Assembly (NCBI GenBank): GCA_036336795.1
Contig: JAYZFL010000032.1
Location: 1-9,140, forward strand
Length of the DNA stretch: 9,140 nucleotides
Source: UBA822 sp036336795
GTDB taxonomy: Bacteria; Gemmatimonadota; Gemmatimonadetes; Longimicrobiales; Gaopeijiaceae
Reading direction: 5' to 3'
Every line of letters starts with the position of its first letter. The stretch's first letter is position 1. Shown one piece after another: positions 1 to 6,723 of this stretch. A program made the position numbers and the translations under genes. The notes under the pieces were generated by a model. It was not told where the DNA came from. It searched no databases and was given only the letters and a program-made list of their open reading frames with translations.

Positions 1-159
1 CTCGCCATCCTTTATGGTGCCTTTGTCCCGCAACTGGCCGTTCTCGTAGTAGGTCTCGCGAAGCTCACCCTGTTGGATGAATCCGTCCAGATTTCTTGGG
101 GTGGATTCAGAGCACCCGACCGCTAACACAGCGAGTGCGGGTAACAGGGTTCTCTTCAT
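1..159 (-). CDS. MORN-repeat lipoprotein, N-terminal part (runs off left edge)
   Basis: Only the first 53 codons are in the window. The ATG at 159 is chosen because it begins a classic lipoprotein signal peptide: MKRT, a hydrophobic stretch, then the lipobox LAVGC with Cys16 as the predicted lipidated residue. An AGAGG sequence lies about ten bases upstream. An ATG nine bases further upstream meets a stop after two codons. Residues 37-52 (ETYYENGQLRDKGTIKDG) match the MORN_2 type repeat (Y-Y-E-N-G-Q-L, then a G-x-x-K-D-G turn), as in the YwqK-like family of surface or envelope proteins. Such proteins carry several repeats, so more are expected beyond the left edge. It follows the DUF2182 gene by 101 bp on the same strand; I see no clear promoter or terminator between them. 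The lipoprotein call is firm; the role is unknown. Confidence 0.8.
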   Translation of the reverse strand, partial: MKRTLLPALAVLAVGCSESTPRNLDGFIQQGELRETYYENGQLRDKGTIKDGE

Positions 160-260
160 CGGGTCATCCTCTGCCAAGGGTTCTCTCGCAACGTACTAGT
201 GGGATTGGATGCGTGAAACCGTGTTTAGTAGTTCGGCGGTGGAACAGGGTAGGTAGGTTA

Positions 261-1061
261 TTAGCTACCGGTGATCGTCCAACTGGCGAGCAACGCTAAG
301 CCCACCAGCGCCATGACCGCACCAGTGAGTCGACTGGCGGTCTTTGCGTCATTCACCGGAATGATTTTCTCTGCCAACGCGAAGATAGCGATGGCCGCGA
401 TCCAAAGCAGGTTCATGACGCCGCCGACGAACAAGAGTCCCATCAGTACCCAGCAGCATCCGACACAGAATACACCGTGCTCCAACCCCATTCGAAATGC
501 TCCGGTGATGCCGGGACGCCAGTGTCTGGAGAGGAAGTGGGCCGGTGATCGGCAATGCTCGAGGCAGACGAGCTTGATCGGGCTGGCCTGGTATATTCCT
601 GCAGCTATCAGGAGTGTGGCTCCGATCATCGGGCTGGTCATCACCATCATGGGCGACAGCAACGCCGCTTGATCGAGTCCCCACTGAGCGATGGTCGCCA
701 ATGCACTGAACAGAGTCCAAAGCGCAACATATCCTGATACGAAGACCACAGTAGGTGCTACGACGGCCTTTTCTCGCTCTGCTTTTCGAGCAATGCCAGC
801 GTACATCATCGTGGTTGGCGTGGCGCTTGGTACCATCATTCCGATCATCATCATCGCCCACATGAGGAAGATGAGAGCGAAGTCCGTCGTGCCCCAAGAC
901 CGAAGTCGCACCATTTCCGTGGATAGCGCCGCCATACTGACCGACTCTCTGATCAGATAGACCCAGGCCAGCGCGGTCGTACCAACGAGCGCGGCAACAA
1001 TCACCAGTCGGTCGCGCCGCCGCACCGCTCTCCACGCTCCTACCTCCACGCTGGTTTCCAC
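261..1061 (-). CDS. DUF2182 polytopic membrane protein (predicted metal-binding)
   Basis: A 266-residue integral membrane protein with about six or seven hydrophobic segments (roughly 18-36, 61-81, 101-125, 131-155, 196-230, 244-262). Family signatures are clear: MWAMMMIGMMVPSA at 67-80, a Met-rich helix typical of DUF2182; PIKLVCLEHCRSP at 161-173; GLEHGVFCVGCCW at 192-204; and an EK pair at 231-232. The clustered Met, Cys and His residues are why the family is described as predicted metal-binding, but no biochemical function is established. It lies 32 bp downstream of the DUF1326 gene, an arrangement I recall as recurrent, so the two probably share a transcript and a job. The start is uncertain. 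The GTG at 1061 has no convincing ribosome site, while GTG codons at 1049 and 1025 are in frame, and 1025 follows a GGAG sequence, giving a protein 12 residues shorter. Confidence 0.9.
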   Translation of the reverse strand: METSVEVGAWRAVRRRDRLVIVAALVGTTALAWVYLIRESVSMAALSTEMVRLRSWGTTDFALIFLMWAMMMIGMMVPSATPTTMMYAGIARKAEREKAVVAPTVVFVSGYVALWTLFSALATIAQWGLDQAALLSPMMVMTSPMIGATLLIAAGIYQASPIKLVCLEHCRSPAHFLSRHWRPGITGAFRMGLEHGVFCVGCCWVLMGLLFVGGVMNLLWIAAIAIFALAEKIIPVNDAKTASRLTGAVMALVGLALLASWTITGS

Positions 1062-1093
1062 GACCAGAGTCTTTGTCGGTGACTCAAGCGACT

Positions 1094-1726
1094 TTACCTG
1101 ACGACGCCAGCCTGATTGATGTGTAAGACGTTGAACTGTCCATAGCTGTCCGTCAGTTCGAATGCGATAACACCGGTAAGCTTCGACGAGCCTGAACCCA
1201 TCTCAGCGACCGTATATTCGAATCCGTTCGGAAGGTTGATGCGGGCGCGATGTGGTTCGCCGCTGTGGGGATTGATGATTGGCGAGCCAGTCGATTCAAC
1301 TACGCCGGCTACATTCAGGCGTGCCGTTCTCGCCTCGACATCGATCTTGAGGTTGATGGGAGCGTAGAGGGTCTCGAGCACTTCTGATGTCATGCTGTTG
1401 TAGATGAAGAAGTGGGTCGAGCCCGGATCGGTTTCCTCCCCGTGGAGGATCTTACGCAGAGCGTCACGTTGGTCGTCATCCGCTCGCTCATCGATGATCA
1501 CCTGCTGCCGGCCATTTCCTTCGGCGATCTCTCCGGGCCACCAGAAGCACATCACCCAGTTGAGGCCGTCCAACTGAATATTTCCGAAGTGACCCTCCTC
1601 GATGTGGCCGCTGAGGACGCCCTGACAATTGCCGTGTGTGGTAGGAGAGTTGAACTGGCACGGGCACCCGTAGTTACAGTTGCAGTTTGCGTACTCAACA
1701 CCTCGGAGCGTCCATAGGTTTTCCAT
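1094..1726 (-). CDS. DUF1326 protein with N-terminal Cys cluster
   Basis: A soluble protein of about 210 residues matching DUF1326, whose members are about 200 residues long. The family hallmark is near the start: VEYANCNCNYGCPCQFN, giving Cys15, Cys17, Cys21 and Cys23, with Cys34 and Cys60 further on. The C-x-C-x3-C-x-C spacing suggests metal or redox binding, which is inference only. No signal peptide is visible, so it is probably cytoplasmic. Three in-frame ATGs are possible (1741, 1735, 1726). The one at 1726 is preferred because GGAG lies nine bases upstream and family members begin just before W-x-L-x-G; the ATG at 1741 would add five residues and has no ribosome site. Its stop is 32 bp before the DUF2182 start, so the two look like an operon with this gene first. 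The function of the family is unknown. Confidence 0.88.
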   Translation of the reverse strand: MENLWTLRGVEYANCNCNYGCPCQFNSPTTHGNCQGVLSGHIEEGHFGNIQLDGLNWVMCFWWPGEIAEGNGRQQVIIDERADDDQRDALRKILHGEETDPGSTHFFIYNSMTSEVLETLYAPINLKIDVEARTARLNVAGVVESTGSPIINPHSGEPHRARINLPNGFEYTVAEMGSGSSKLTGVIAFELTDSYGQFNVLHINQAGVVR

Positions 1727-1858
1727 CTCGTACATCTCCATATTAGACGTGCGTAATCAAGGCATCCTACACCTCAAAAAGTCTTCTGTCGAAGCAGCAC
1801 CTCATCATGTGGGACGGTAGCATCACATCGGACGAGCATAACCCCATTGTTGGGTACG

Positions 1859-2341
1859 CTAGGCGTACGGCCCGGCTGGAGAAGGTGTTGGGGGGTCGTT
1901 GTTCAAGGACTCTTCCAGTGGATCCGTCCCGTACCTGTTCGGTCCTTGTGTGCCTCGGAGGAAGCCGGTTGCAATGAACAAGCATATGAGATAGCCGAAC
2001 CACGGGATCAGAGCGACCGCAATAAGTCCGCCACTTTCACTTCTTATGCCCATAACGAGGAGAGCTATTGCAGGAACTGAAAATCCAAAAAACCCAGCTA
2101 CATACTTACCGGTGATATCCAGGTCATGAAGACGTTTGACCCAACCGGCTACCCCAGGCCAAAGCGTCAGCAAGAACTGTATCACTGACACGGGTCCAGC
2201 CTCTTTCCAGAGATCGTAACCCAAGGACAGGTCGACCACGTTCGCCAGGACTCTGGTCACCCCAATTGGCACGAAAAACCACAGCCAGTAGGTCTTCCGG
2301 GATATGCGACCCTCAAGGGACGTATACAAGTTCCAGTTCAA
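1859..2341 (-). CDS. DUF805 family inner-membrane protein
   Basis: A 160-residue membrane protein if translation starts at the TTG at 2341. Family signs: an N-terminus reading (M)NWNLYTSLEGRISRKTYW, where G-R-I-S-R-K-x-Y-W at 11-19 is the DUF805 signature; KRLHDLDITGK at 69-79, matching the usual R-R-L-H-D-x-x-x-S-G-x; and GTQGPNRYGTDPL at 130-142, the usual exit motif of the last helix. Hydrophobic segments lie near 19-40, 50-66, 79-98 and 104-128. The TTG start is chosen because it gives the family's typical M-N-W-x-L-Y beginning and has GGAGAAG seven bases upstream. A second TTG 18 bp upstream (2359) overlaps the TGA of the VOC gene; both exist because of an exact tandem duplication here. 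The acidic, Pro-rich tail (143-160) is not part of the domain. The function of DUF805 proteins is not established. Confidence 0.87.
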   Translation of the reverse strand: MNWNLYTSLEGRISRKTYWLWFFVPIGVTRVLANVVDLSLGYDLWKEAGPVSVIQFLLTLWPGVAGWVKRLHDLDITGKYVAGFFGFSVPAIALLVMGIRSESGGLIAVALIPWFGYLICLFIATGFLRGTQGPNRYGTDPLEESLNNDPPTPSPAGPYA

Positions 2342-2367
2342 TAGACTTCTCCAGTTCAATAGACTTC
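2332..2367. repeat. Exact 18-bp tandem duplication across a gene junction
   Basis: On the minus strand the unit GAAGTCTATTGAACTGGA occurs twice with no spacer (2367-2350 and 2349-2332) and no mismatch; the flanks do not extend the match. Each unit carries the TATTGA sequence in which the VOC stop codon (TGA) overlaps a TTG start for DUF805. At 18 bp, the duplication keeps all frames. Its join creates GGAGAAG, a good ribosome site for the downstream TTG at 2341, while the upstream TTG at 2359 is preceded by GGGAAG. Confidence 0.95.
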
Positions 2368-2778
2368 CCAGACGCCAGGGCTGGCCACTTCGACGAGATT
2401 GCCATCGGGATCGCGGAAGTAAAGGCTGCGGCCTCCTAGAGGCCATTCGATATCGCTCTCGAGTTCGATCTCCTGAGACACGAGGTATTCACGCCAGGCA
2501 GGGAGCTCCTCAGCGTCCACCGCGAACGCGAAATGGGCAGATCCACTGCTGTCGTGTGGTGGTGTCCGCTCCCCGGATGCGCCGTAGCTGGATGCGGTGG
2601 CACCTCTCAGGAAGAGGAGGAGGACGGTTCCTTCACCGGCATCGAGGGCGTTGAGGCGTTCCCCTGAGGTGAGGGGCCGTAGCCCCAATACGTCGCAATA
2701 GAAAGTTCTTGCGCGCTCCAGATTGTCGACGTAGACCGCTGTCTCGAGGACGCGTCGGATGGAAGGAGGAGTGCTCAA
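2356..2778 (-). CDS. VOC-fold (glyoxalase / bleomycin-resistance type) metalloprotein
   Basis: A 140-residue single-domain protein of the vicinal oxygen chelate superfamily, at the usual length. The first module shows VLETAVYVDNLERARTFYCDVLGL (10-33), the standard beta strand, helix and F-Y-x-x-V-L-G-L pattern. The second shows SAHFAFAV (80-87) and SLYFRDPDGNLVEVASP (118-134), the classic F-R-D-P-D-G-N-x-x-E ending. Candidate metal ligands are Glu12, His82 and Glu130; a Glu at the first position is permitted in the superfamily. The substrate cannot be read from sequence: members include glyoxalases, dioxygenases and FosA-type resistance enzymes. Translation appears to start at a TTG (2778), as an in-frame TGA lies just upstream and no other good start is nearby; GAGG sits about ten bases upstream. 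Its TGA overlaps a TTG start of the next gene, so translational coupling is likely. Confidence 0.88.
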   Translation of the reverse strand: MSTPPSIRRVLETAVYVDNLERARTFYCDVLGLRPLTSGERLNALDAGEGTVLLLFLRGATASSYGASGERTPPHDSSGSAHFAFAVDAEELPAWREYLVSQEIELESDIEWPLGGRSLYFRDPDGNLVEVASPGVWEVY

Positions 2779-2935
2779 GGGGGTGTGACCTCACAAGTTG
2801 CACGACATGTCAGCCGTGAAGCTGTGAGCGGACGAGCGTGCCCGCAAGCAGGAGTGTGAACCAGTCGAAACCCTGCGTATGCGTTGCAGCGTAGTGATTC
2901 CCCCACGGTACCCAGCTCCACTCAAGCCGAAGTAC

Positions 2936-3778
2936 TTAGTCGTCCTGATCGAGGCTGGCTACCACGATGTCGCGACCGGGCCGGATGCCCAGAAGCGGCC
3001 GGAGCATGGCCGCCAAGATCAGAGTTACACCGAAGGTGCAGACAAGAAGTGGCCCCGTCGCCAGATCCCAGTAAAAGGAAGCGCCAATGCCACTCAGGAT
3101 GGCTACAGCTCCGGCACCCCACGCAATCAAGAGTGCCAGCCCAAAGCGATTCGTGTAGAGAAAAGCGATCACGGCGGGGATCACGAGCGCTGTGAAGACC
3201 ATAAGCACCCCCGCGATCTCGACTGAGAGAGAGATCACGATTCCGAATGTCACATAGAACACAAAGTCCCAGAGTTTGATGTTTCCAACTCTCTCGGGTG
3301 CGAAAGTCAGGGCCAGGAATTTCCGTCTAAGCAAGTAATGAAAGAGTCCCACGGCTACGTACGCCACTGCAATCTTTCCAATTGCGGGCCAGCCAACCCA
3401 GATCAAAGTACCGGTAAGCGTTTCCTGAAGATGGTCGGAGCCCTCCGCGGTAAGGCTAGCGAGGAGAATCACTGCTGCCGATGCCACCACGTACGAAACC
3501 CCGATGATCGCCTCCTGGGGCACAACCGACTTCTCCATACGGGTCATTGAGAAGAGCAGGGCACCCAGAAGAGTGAATCCAAAAGCAAACATCAGTGACA
3601 TCACTGTGCCGGACTCGATCCCCATCAAAAGGGCCACGGTCGTTCCAAGGGCGGCAATTTGAGCAAAGGCAAGATCGATGAAGATTACTTCACGAGCGAT
3701 AACGTGCAGCCCCAGATAAGCATGGATCGAGAGGATGACAAGCGCCGCTGCTATCGGTGGAATCATCAGATCGAGCAT
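2936..3778 (-). CDS. Zinc/manganese-type ABC transporter permease (ABC-3 family)
   Basis: A 280-residue polytopic inner-membrane protein of the ABC-3 family (ZnuB / TroC / MntB type), which moves divalent metal ions into the cytoplasm. It is within the usual length (about 260-300). About eight hydrophobic segments are visible. Residues 25-45 (HVIAREVIFIDLAFAQIAALG) fit the conserved first cytoplasmic-loop region, where most members read L-x-R-x-x-x-x-x-D-A-x-x-H-x-x-x-x-G; here the His is replaced by a Gln/Ile context, a variant I recall in some phyla. Later motifs, VPQEAIIGVSYVVASAA (86-102) and EIAGVLMVFTALVIPA (206-221), also fit. The ATG at 3778 lies 21 bp after the stop of the binding-protein gene, so the two form one operon. 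No ATPase gene follows: the next gene, 157 bp on, is the VOC protein. The metal is inferred from the partner gene. The family call is firm. Confidence 0.93.
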   Translation of the reverse strand: MLDLMIPPIAAALVILSIHAYLGLHVIAREVIFIDLAFAQIAALGTTVALLMGIESGTVMSLMFAFGFTLLGALLFSMTRMEKSVVPQEAIIGVSYVVASAAVILLASLTAEGSDHLQETLTGTLIWVGWPAIGKIAVAYVAVGLFHYLLRRKFLALTFAPERVGNIKLWDFVFYVTFGIVISLSVEIAGVLMVFTALVIPAVIAFLYTNRFGLALLIAWGAGAVAILSGIGASFYWDLATGPLLVCTFGVTLILAAMLRPLLGIRPGRDIVVASLDQDD

Positions 3779-3799
3779 TGCCTTATCCCCGTGCGAAAA

Positions 3800-4840
3800 T
3801 CATCGGCTGGTGAAAGCCTGAGACAATTCCGTTACCCAGGTATCGACCAATGTGAAGTAATCATCAACACCTTCTCTCGCATAGGGTGATAGCGGAACCC
3901 GGACGAAAATCGCGTCACCCCTAGCTGCGACAACCTCGACCTTACTCTGGTCGAAGTACGTCGCGGATAAGAGCACATTTAGGTTCTCTTCACGCATGCG
4001 AGCTATTAACTGAGCCACATGTCCAGGGGTCGGCGGAATCCCGGGCTTCGCCTCCACATAATCTGCACAGCGTACCTGGAACCGATCTTCGAAGTAGGCC
4101 CAGTTCTTGTGATAGCAAATCATCTCCTGGCCACGGAAAGGGCTCGCCATTTCGAGCCATCCGCCAAGAGACTCGATGAGGGGGGCGCCCTCAAATTCCT
4201 GTTGCTCCAGAAACTCGAACAGCGTCCGGTTTAACGCGAGTTGTTCTAGCGTCTCACCACCGATGAGTTCTACGAGACGTTCCCCGAATAGCCGTTGGTA
4301 AATCCGTTCAGCGAAGTCTGCGAGGCCGGCATCAAAGTGTGCAGCTCGGTCTGGCGCGACTCTTTTGAGCCCGATCGTGATGTTGCGGGCAACCTGCAGC
4401 GTCCGGAGCGGGTCAGTTGTCAGGTGAGGGTTACCGAAGATGTGAACGTCTCCGCCGCTCCGATCGGCGGCGGCAGGCACGTCCAAGAGCTCGACGCCCG
4501 TGTACGCAGTCACGTAGCCACGTCCCCCTTCCAGGACGTTCGGATTGCCAGCTCTGTCGAGTAGCGTCGGTACCCACAGCTCCAGGTCGAGTCCGGTGGT
4601 AACGAGCATATCAGCGCGACGGATATCGAGCGCAAAACTCGGTTTTGGCCGCACAAAGTGGGCGTCCTCATTCGGGTTCGCGATCGAAGATACCGTCACC
4701 TCTTGCCCGCCTATCTGCTGAGTGATCTCTGCATAGATCGGCAGCGTCGCTACGACGCGCACGGGAGCACGAACTCTGCTCTGCTCTTTGTGGCCGGATG
4801 GCGCAAGCAGCAGAAAGGTTATCAGTATCATTCTCATCAT
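3800..4840 (-). CDS. Zinc-type ABC transporter substrate-binding protein (ZnuA/TroA family)
   Basis: A 346-residue periplasmic binding protein of the cluster A-I family (ZnuA-like domain), which captures a divalent metal and passes it to the permease encoded 21 bp downstream. Likely ligands, by position in family motifs, are His61 (N-E-D-A-H-F-V-R-P), His139 (G-N-P-H-L-T-T-D-P) and His244 (C-Y-H-K-N-W-A-Y-F). Three His, rather than the His-His-Glu-Asp set of manganese proteins, points to zinc. The usual fourth-position Asp appears to be missing: the strand reads IFVRVPLSPY (311-320). The His-rich loop of many proteobacterial ZnuA proteins is absent. The ATG at 4840 is preferred because GGAG lies eight bases upstream and it directly precedes a hydrophobic stretch (4-13); an upstream in-frame start at 4873 would add 11 residues. 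No lipobox Cys is present: the expected place reads A-P-S-G-H-K. Confidence 0.92.
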   Translation of the reverse strand: MMRMILITFLLLAPSGHKEQSRVRAPVRVVATLPIYAEITQQIGGQEVTVSSIANPNEDAHFVRPKPSFALDIRRADMLVTTGLDLELWVPTLLDRAGNPNVLEGGRGYVTAYTGVELLDVPAAADRSGGDVHIFGNPHLTTDPLRTLQVARNITIGLKRVAPDRAAHFDAGLADFAERIYQRLFGERLVELIGGETLEQLALNRTLFEFLEQQEFEGAPLIESLGGWLEMASPFRGQEMICYHKNWAYFEDRFQVRCADYVEAKPGIPPTPGHVAQLIARMREENLNVLLSATYFDQSKVEVVAARGDAIFVRVPLSPYAREGVDDYFTLVDTWVTELSQAFTSR

Positions 4841-4891
4841 CGCTCGATCTCCGTAGAGCGCCCGCGCACCCAATCTAGACTTGCCATGATC

Positions 4892-6289
4892 TCAGTAGGT
4901 CTCATGCTTGTGTGGGCCCATCGCGAAAGTCACCTGGAGCAGCAGTCTCCCTTCCCGGTCATCCGTAAGGCTCCGCCCGAGCAGGTCGTACTCAAGTCTG
5001 ATTCTGACATATTCACTTTGCCACCAACTGAGTGTTGGTGAAATGAGCCAGGCCGTTTCACCGGGATCTTCCGGACTCGCGCTTCTACTTAGCCTGGTAC
5101 CCATGAGCCAGCTCTCGGAGAGTCGAACCTCTCCCATCCCCCAAAATCCAAAAGCGCGCTCCGAGATCTCGTGGTCTTCCGCGTGCTCGTTGTGGCGTTC
5201 CGCATGCTCTTCGTCCTGAGGGATCAAATCGACTGCCATAACGCCACCCCGGAGAGACAACCCCTGATACCGGGATCGCCCTGGGGGACGCCATGTAATC
5301 GCTGCCTCTGCTCCATAAAGATTACGATCCAGTGATCTCTTGTCGTCCGTAAACGTGCCGTTAATCCAACTGAGGCCGAGATCGAGATCGGTCGAAGAAG
5401 ATAGATTCCAGAAGCTATTGATGTGCCCCAGCACCGAGAGACCACCCGATTCACCGAACAGCATCTTGTTCTCACTGCGTGTCACTTCCAGGGTAGCCTC
5501 ATACGTGCCACCGACACCGCCGAAGGGTGCGAGCCAATGCAGCGAAGCGCCTGTCTGTGCTAGTGATTCCGGGCCGATGAACGAGAGGTGAGGAAGCGAA
5601 CGTGTCTGGAATGGCAGGGCGTGAGAATGCCAGCGGTTGAGCTGACCGAATTGCTGAAAAAACTTTCCGAGTTTGAGTCCGATGCCGCCTGGTAATCCAA
5701 CCCATTCCAGATAACCCTCTTCAACCGCAAAGCCTGAACCATCCTCGTGTCCTCCATGGTTACGGTCACCATGTCCGTTCTCGAAAGGTGTGAGCTCTCC
5801 TCCCTCGTTGTGGTGCGAGATGAAGACTTTCGCACGGGAGAAGGGATCCAGATTTGAGACGATCGAGATCTCAAATTCCCGTGCAAAGAAATTGTCCTCG
5901 CTGGTGTCATCCGTGTTCATGTGCCCGAAGATATCGCTGTTGACACTGATCTCTGGGTTGAGCGCTTGCAACGAACGCTGCCGCCCAACGAATTCTTGAT
6001 CCACGGGTTGGTCTGTGGGGTCCGCAGCTTCACCGACGGCAGCAGCCTCTTGGGCCGCAGCCCGTAGTTGGGCGAGAGCGTCCTGGACTTCCTCTTCGGG
6101 ACCGGAGGTACGGAGGTTGGCGACTTCCTGCGTCAGGCTGTCGACGAGCGCCGCTAGACGCTCTACCTCTGCTTGCAGGGAATCGACTCTTTCCTGGGCG
6201 ACCAAAAGTCGGGGACCAGCCAAGATCGGGATCGCAAGCAAGAGCATCCTCCATCCACGACGGATAATGCTCGTCCTACTGACACACAT
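4892..6289 (-). CDS. Outer-membrane porin-like protein with coiled coil and His-rich stretches
   Basis: A 465-residue exported protein, probably an outer-membrane beta-barrel allowing metal entry. Residues 1-32 form a Sec signal peptide (Arg-rich start, hydrophobic core 15-30, likely cut near LLVAQ). Residues 33-84 are a heptad-rich coiled coil (RVDSLQAEVERLAALVDSL and on), as in trimeric or peptidoglycan-linked porins. From about 110 the pattern is alternating aromatic/hydrophobic strands, such as LYGAEAAITW and VRIRLEYDLLGR, ending in LLLQVTFAM. His clusters fall at 159-181 (H159, H160, H173, H178, H181), 221-223 (HSH), 362-373 (H362, H366, H369, H373) and 460-462 (HKH). The gene stops 51 bp before the binding-protein start on the same strand, so co-transcription is likely. 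That context and the His loops suggest zinc or a similar metal as cargo. The ATG at 6289 has GAGG ten bases upstream. No named family is recognised. Confidence 0.8.
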   Translation of the reverse strand: MCVSRTSIIRRGWRMLLLAIPILAGPRLLVAQERVDSLQAEVERLAALVDSLTQEVANLRTSGPEEEVQDALAQLRAAAQEAAAVGEAADPTDQPVDQEFVGRQRSLQALNPEISVNSDIFGHMNTDDTSEDNFFAREFEISIVSNLDPFSRAKVFISHHNEGGELTPFENGHGDRNHGGHEDGSGFAVEEGYLEWVGLPGGIGLKLGKFFQQFGQLNRWHSHALPFQTRSLPHLSFIGPESLAQTGASLHWLAPFGGVGGTYEATLEVTRSENKMLFGESGGLSVLGHINSFWNLSSSTDLDLGLSWINGTFTDDKRSLDRNLYGAEAAITWRPPGRSRYQGLSLRGGVMAVDLIPQDEEHAERHNEHAEDHEISERAFGFWGMGEVRLSESWLMGTRLSRSASPEDPGETAWLISPTLSWWQSEYVRIRLEYDLLGRSLTDDREGRLLLQVTFAMGPHKHETY

Positions 6290-6387
6290 GATATTTTGCC
6301 CTCTTTCTCACATCGCTGACAGGAGTGGGACGTCAAAAGATGTACCCACTGAGAGAGGTCGCTAGAGAGCGACCAGGTACTACGTCG

Positions 6388-6723
6388 TCAGACCAGAGGG
6401 GGGGCTCTAGAGGGGTGCCCTTCAGCGAGGACGGAGTGGACAAAGAGGTCTACTTTAGCTGGGCCGCGATCCCGAACGACAACATCCTGATGCTGTTGCT
6501 CAAGCCCGCCCGAAGCTGCAGCTAAGTTTGCCCCAACCTGGATGCAAACCGTGTGGTCGTGAGCGGGAGGACACGTCGAAGGGTTGTGTTCGCTTTCTAC
6601 AACGGTCTCGTGTATCAGATCGGCACGCTCCAAGAACGGAACCGAGATCCAGGTAACGAGCATCGCGACGGAGAGACCGACTGATATGGCCTGGCGCCTC
6701 CGCATTCCCTTTTTACGCATCAT
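6388..6723 (-). CDS. Small exported Cys/His protein, possible metal-responsive partner
   Basis: A 111-residue protein that I cannot assign to a named family with certainty. It has a basic start (MMRKKGMRRR), one hydrophobic segment at about 12-30 serving as signal peptide or anchor, then a compact motif H46-x4-C51-x3-H55-x-H57-x2-C60 (EHNPSTCPPAHDHTVC), and it ends in SRAPPLV. A short exported protein with Cys/His pairs and a terminal R-A-P-P recalls small proteins encoded beside heavy-metal systems (CopL or DUF2946-like); that likeness is recall, not a match. It sits first on this strand, 98 bp before the outer-membrane gene. Two ATGs (6723, 6720) lack any ribosome site but lie directly after a promoter-like sequence, consistent with a leaderless start; the ATG at 6705 follows AAGGGA too closely. 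The function is unknown; metal sensing, binding or chaperoning are guesses. Confidence 0.7.
   Translation of the reverse strand: MMRKKGMRRRQAISVGLSVAMLVTWISVPFLERADLIHETVVESEHNPSTCPPAHDHTVCIQVGANLAAASGGLEQQHQDVVVRDRGPAKVDLFVHSVLAEGHPSRAPPLV

Noticed and set aside
271..1035. Several long open frames on both strands across the DUF2182 gene
   Set aside because: They are shadows of a clear membrane-protein gene; their products have no domain pattern and overlap it fully.
1767..2003. Minus-strand 78-codon frame overlapping the end of the DUF805 gene
   Set aside because: It is out of frame with a well-supported gene, has no family features and no ribosome site.
6290..6387. Possible promoter (TTGACG) or Zur box before the barrel gene
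   Set aside because: There is no acceptable -10 at 16-18 bases and no long palindrome; the gene is more simply read as part of the upstream transcript.
6362..6410. Inverted repeat CTAGAG ... CTCTAG between the small Cys/His gene and the barrel gene
   Set aside because: It has only six base pairs with a 37-base loop and no T run, so it is not a convincing terminator or operator.
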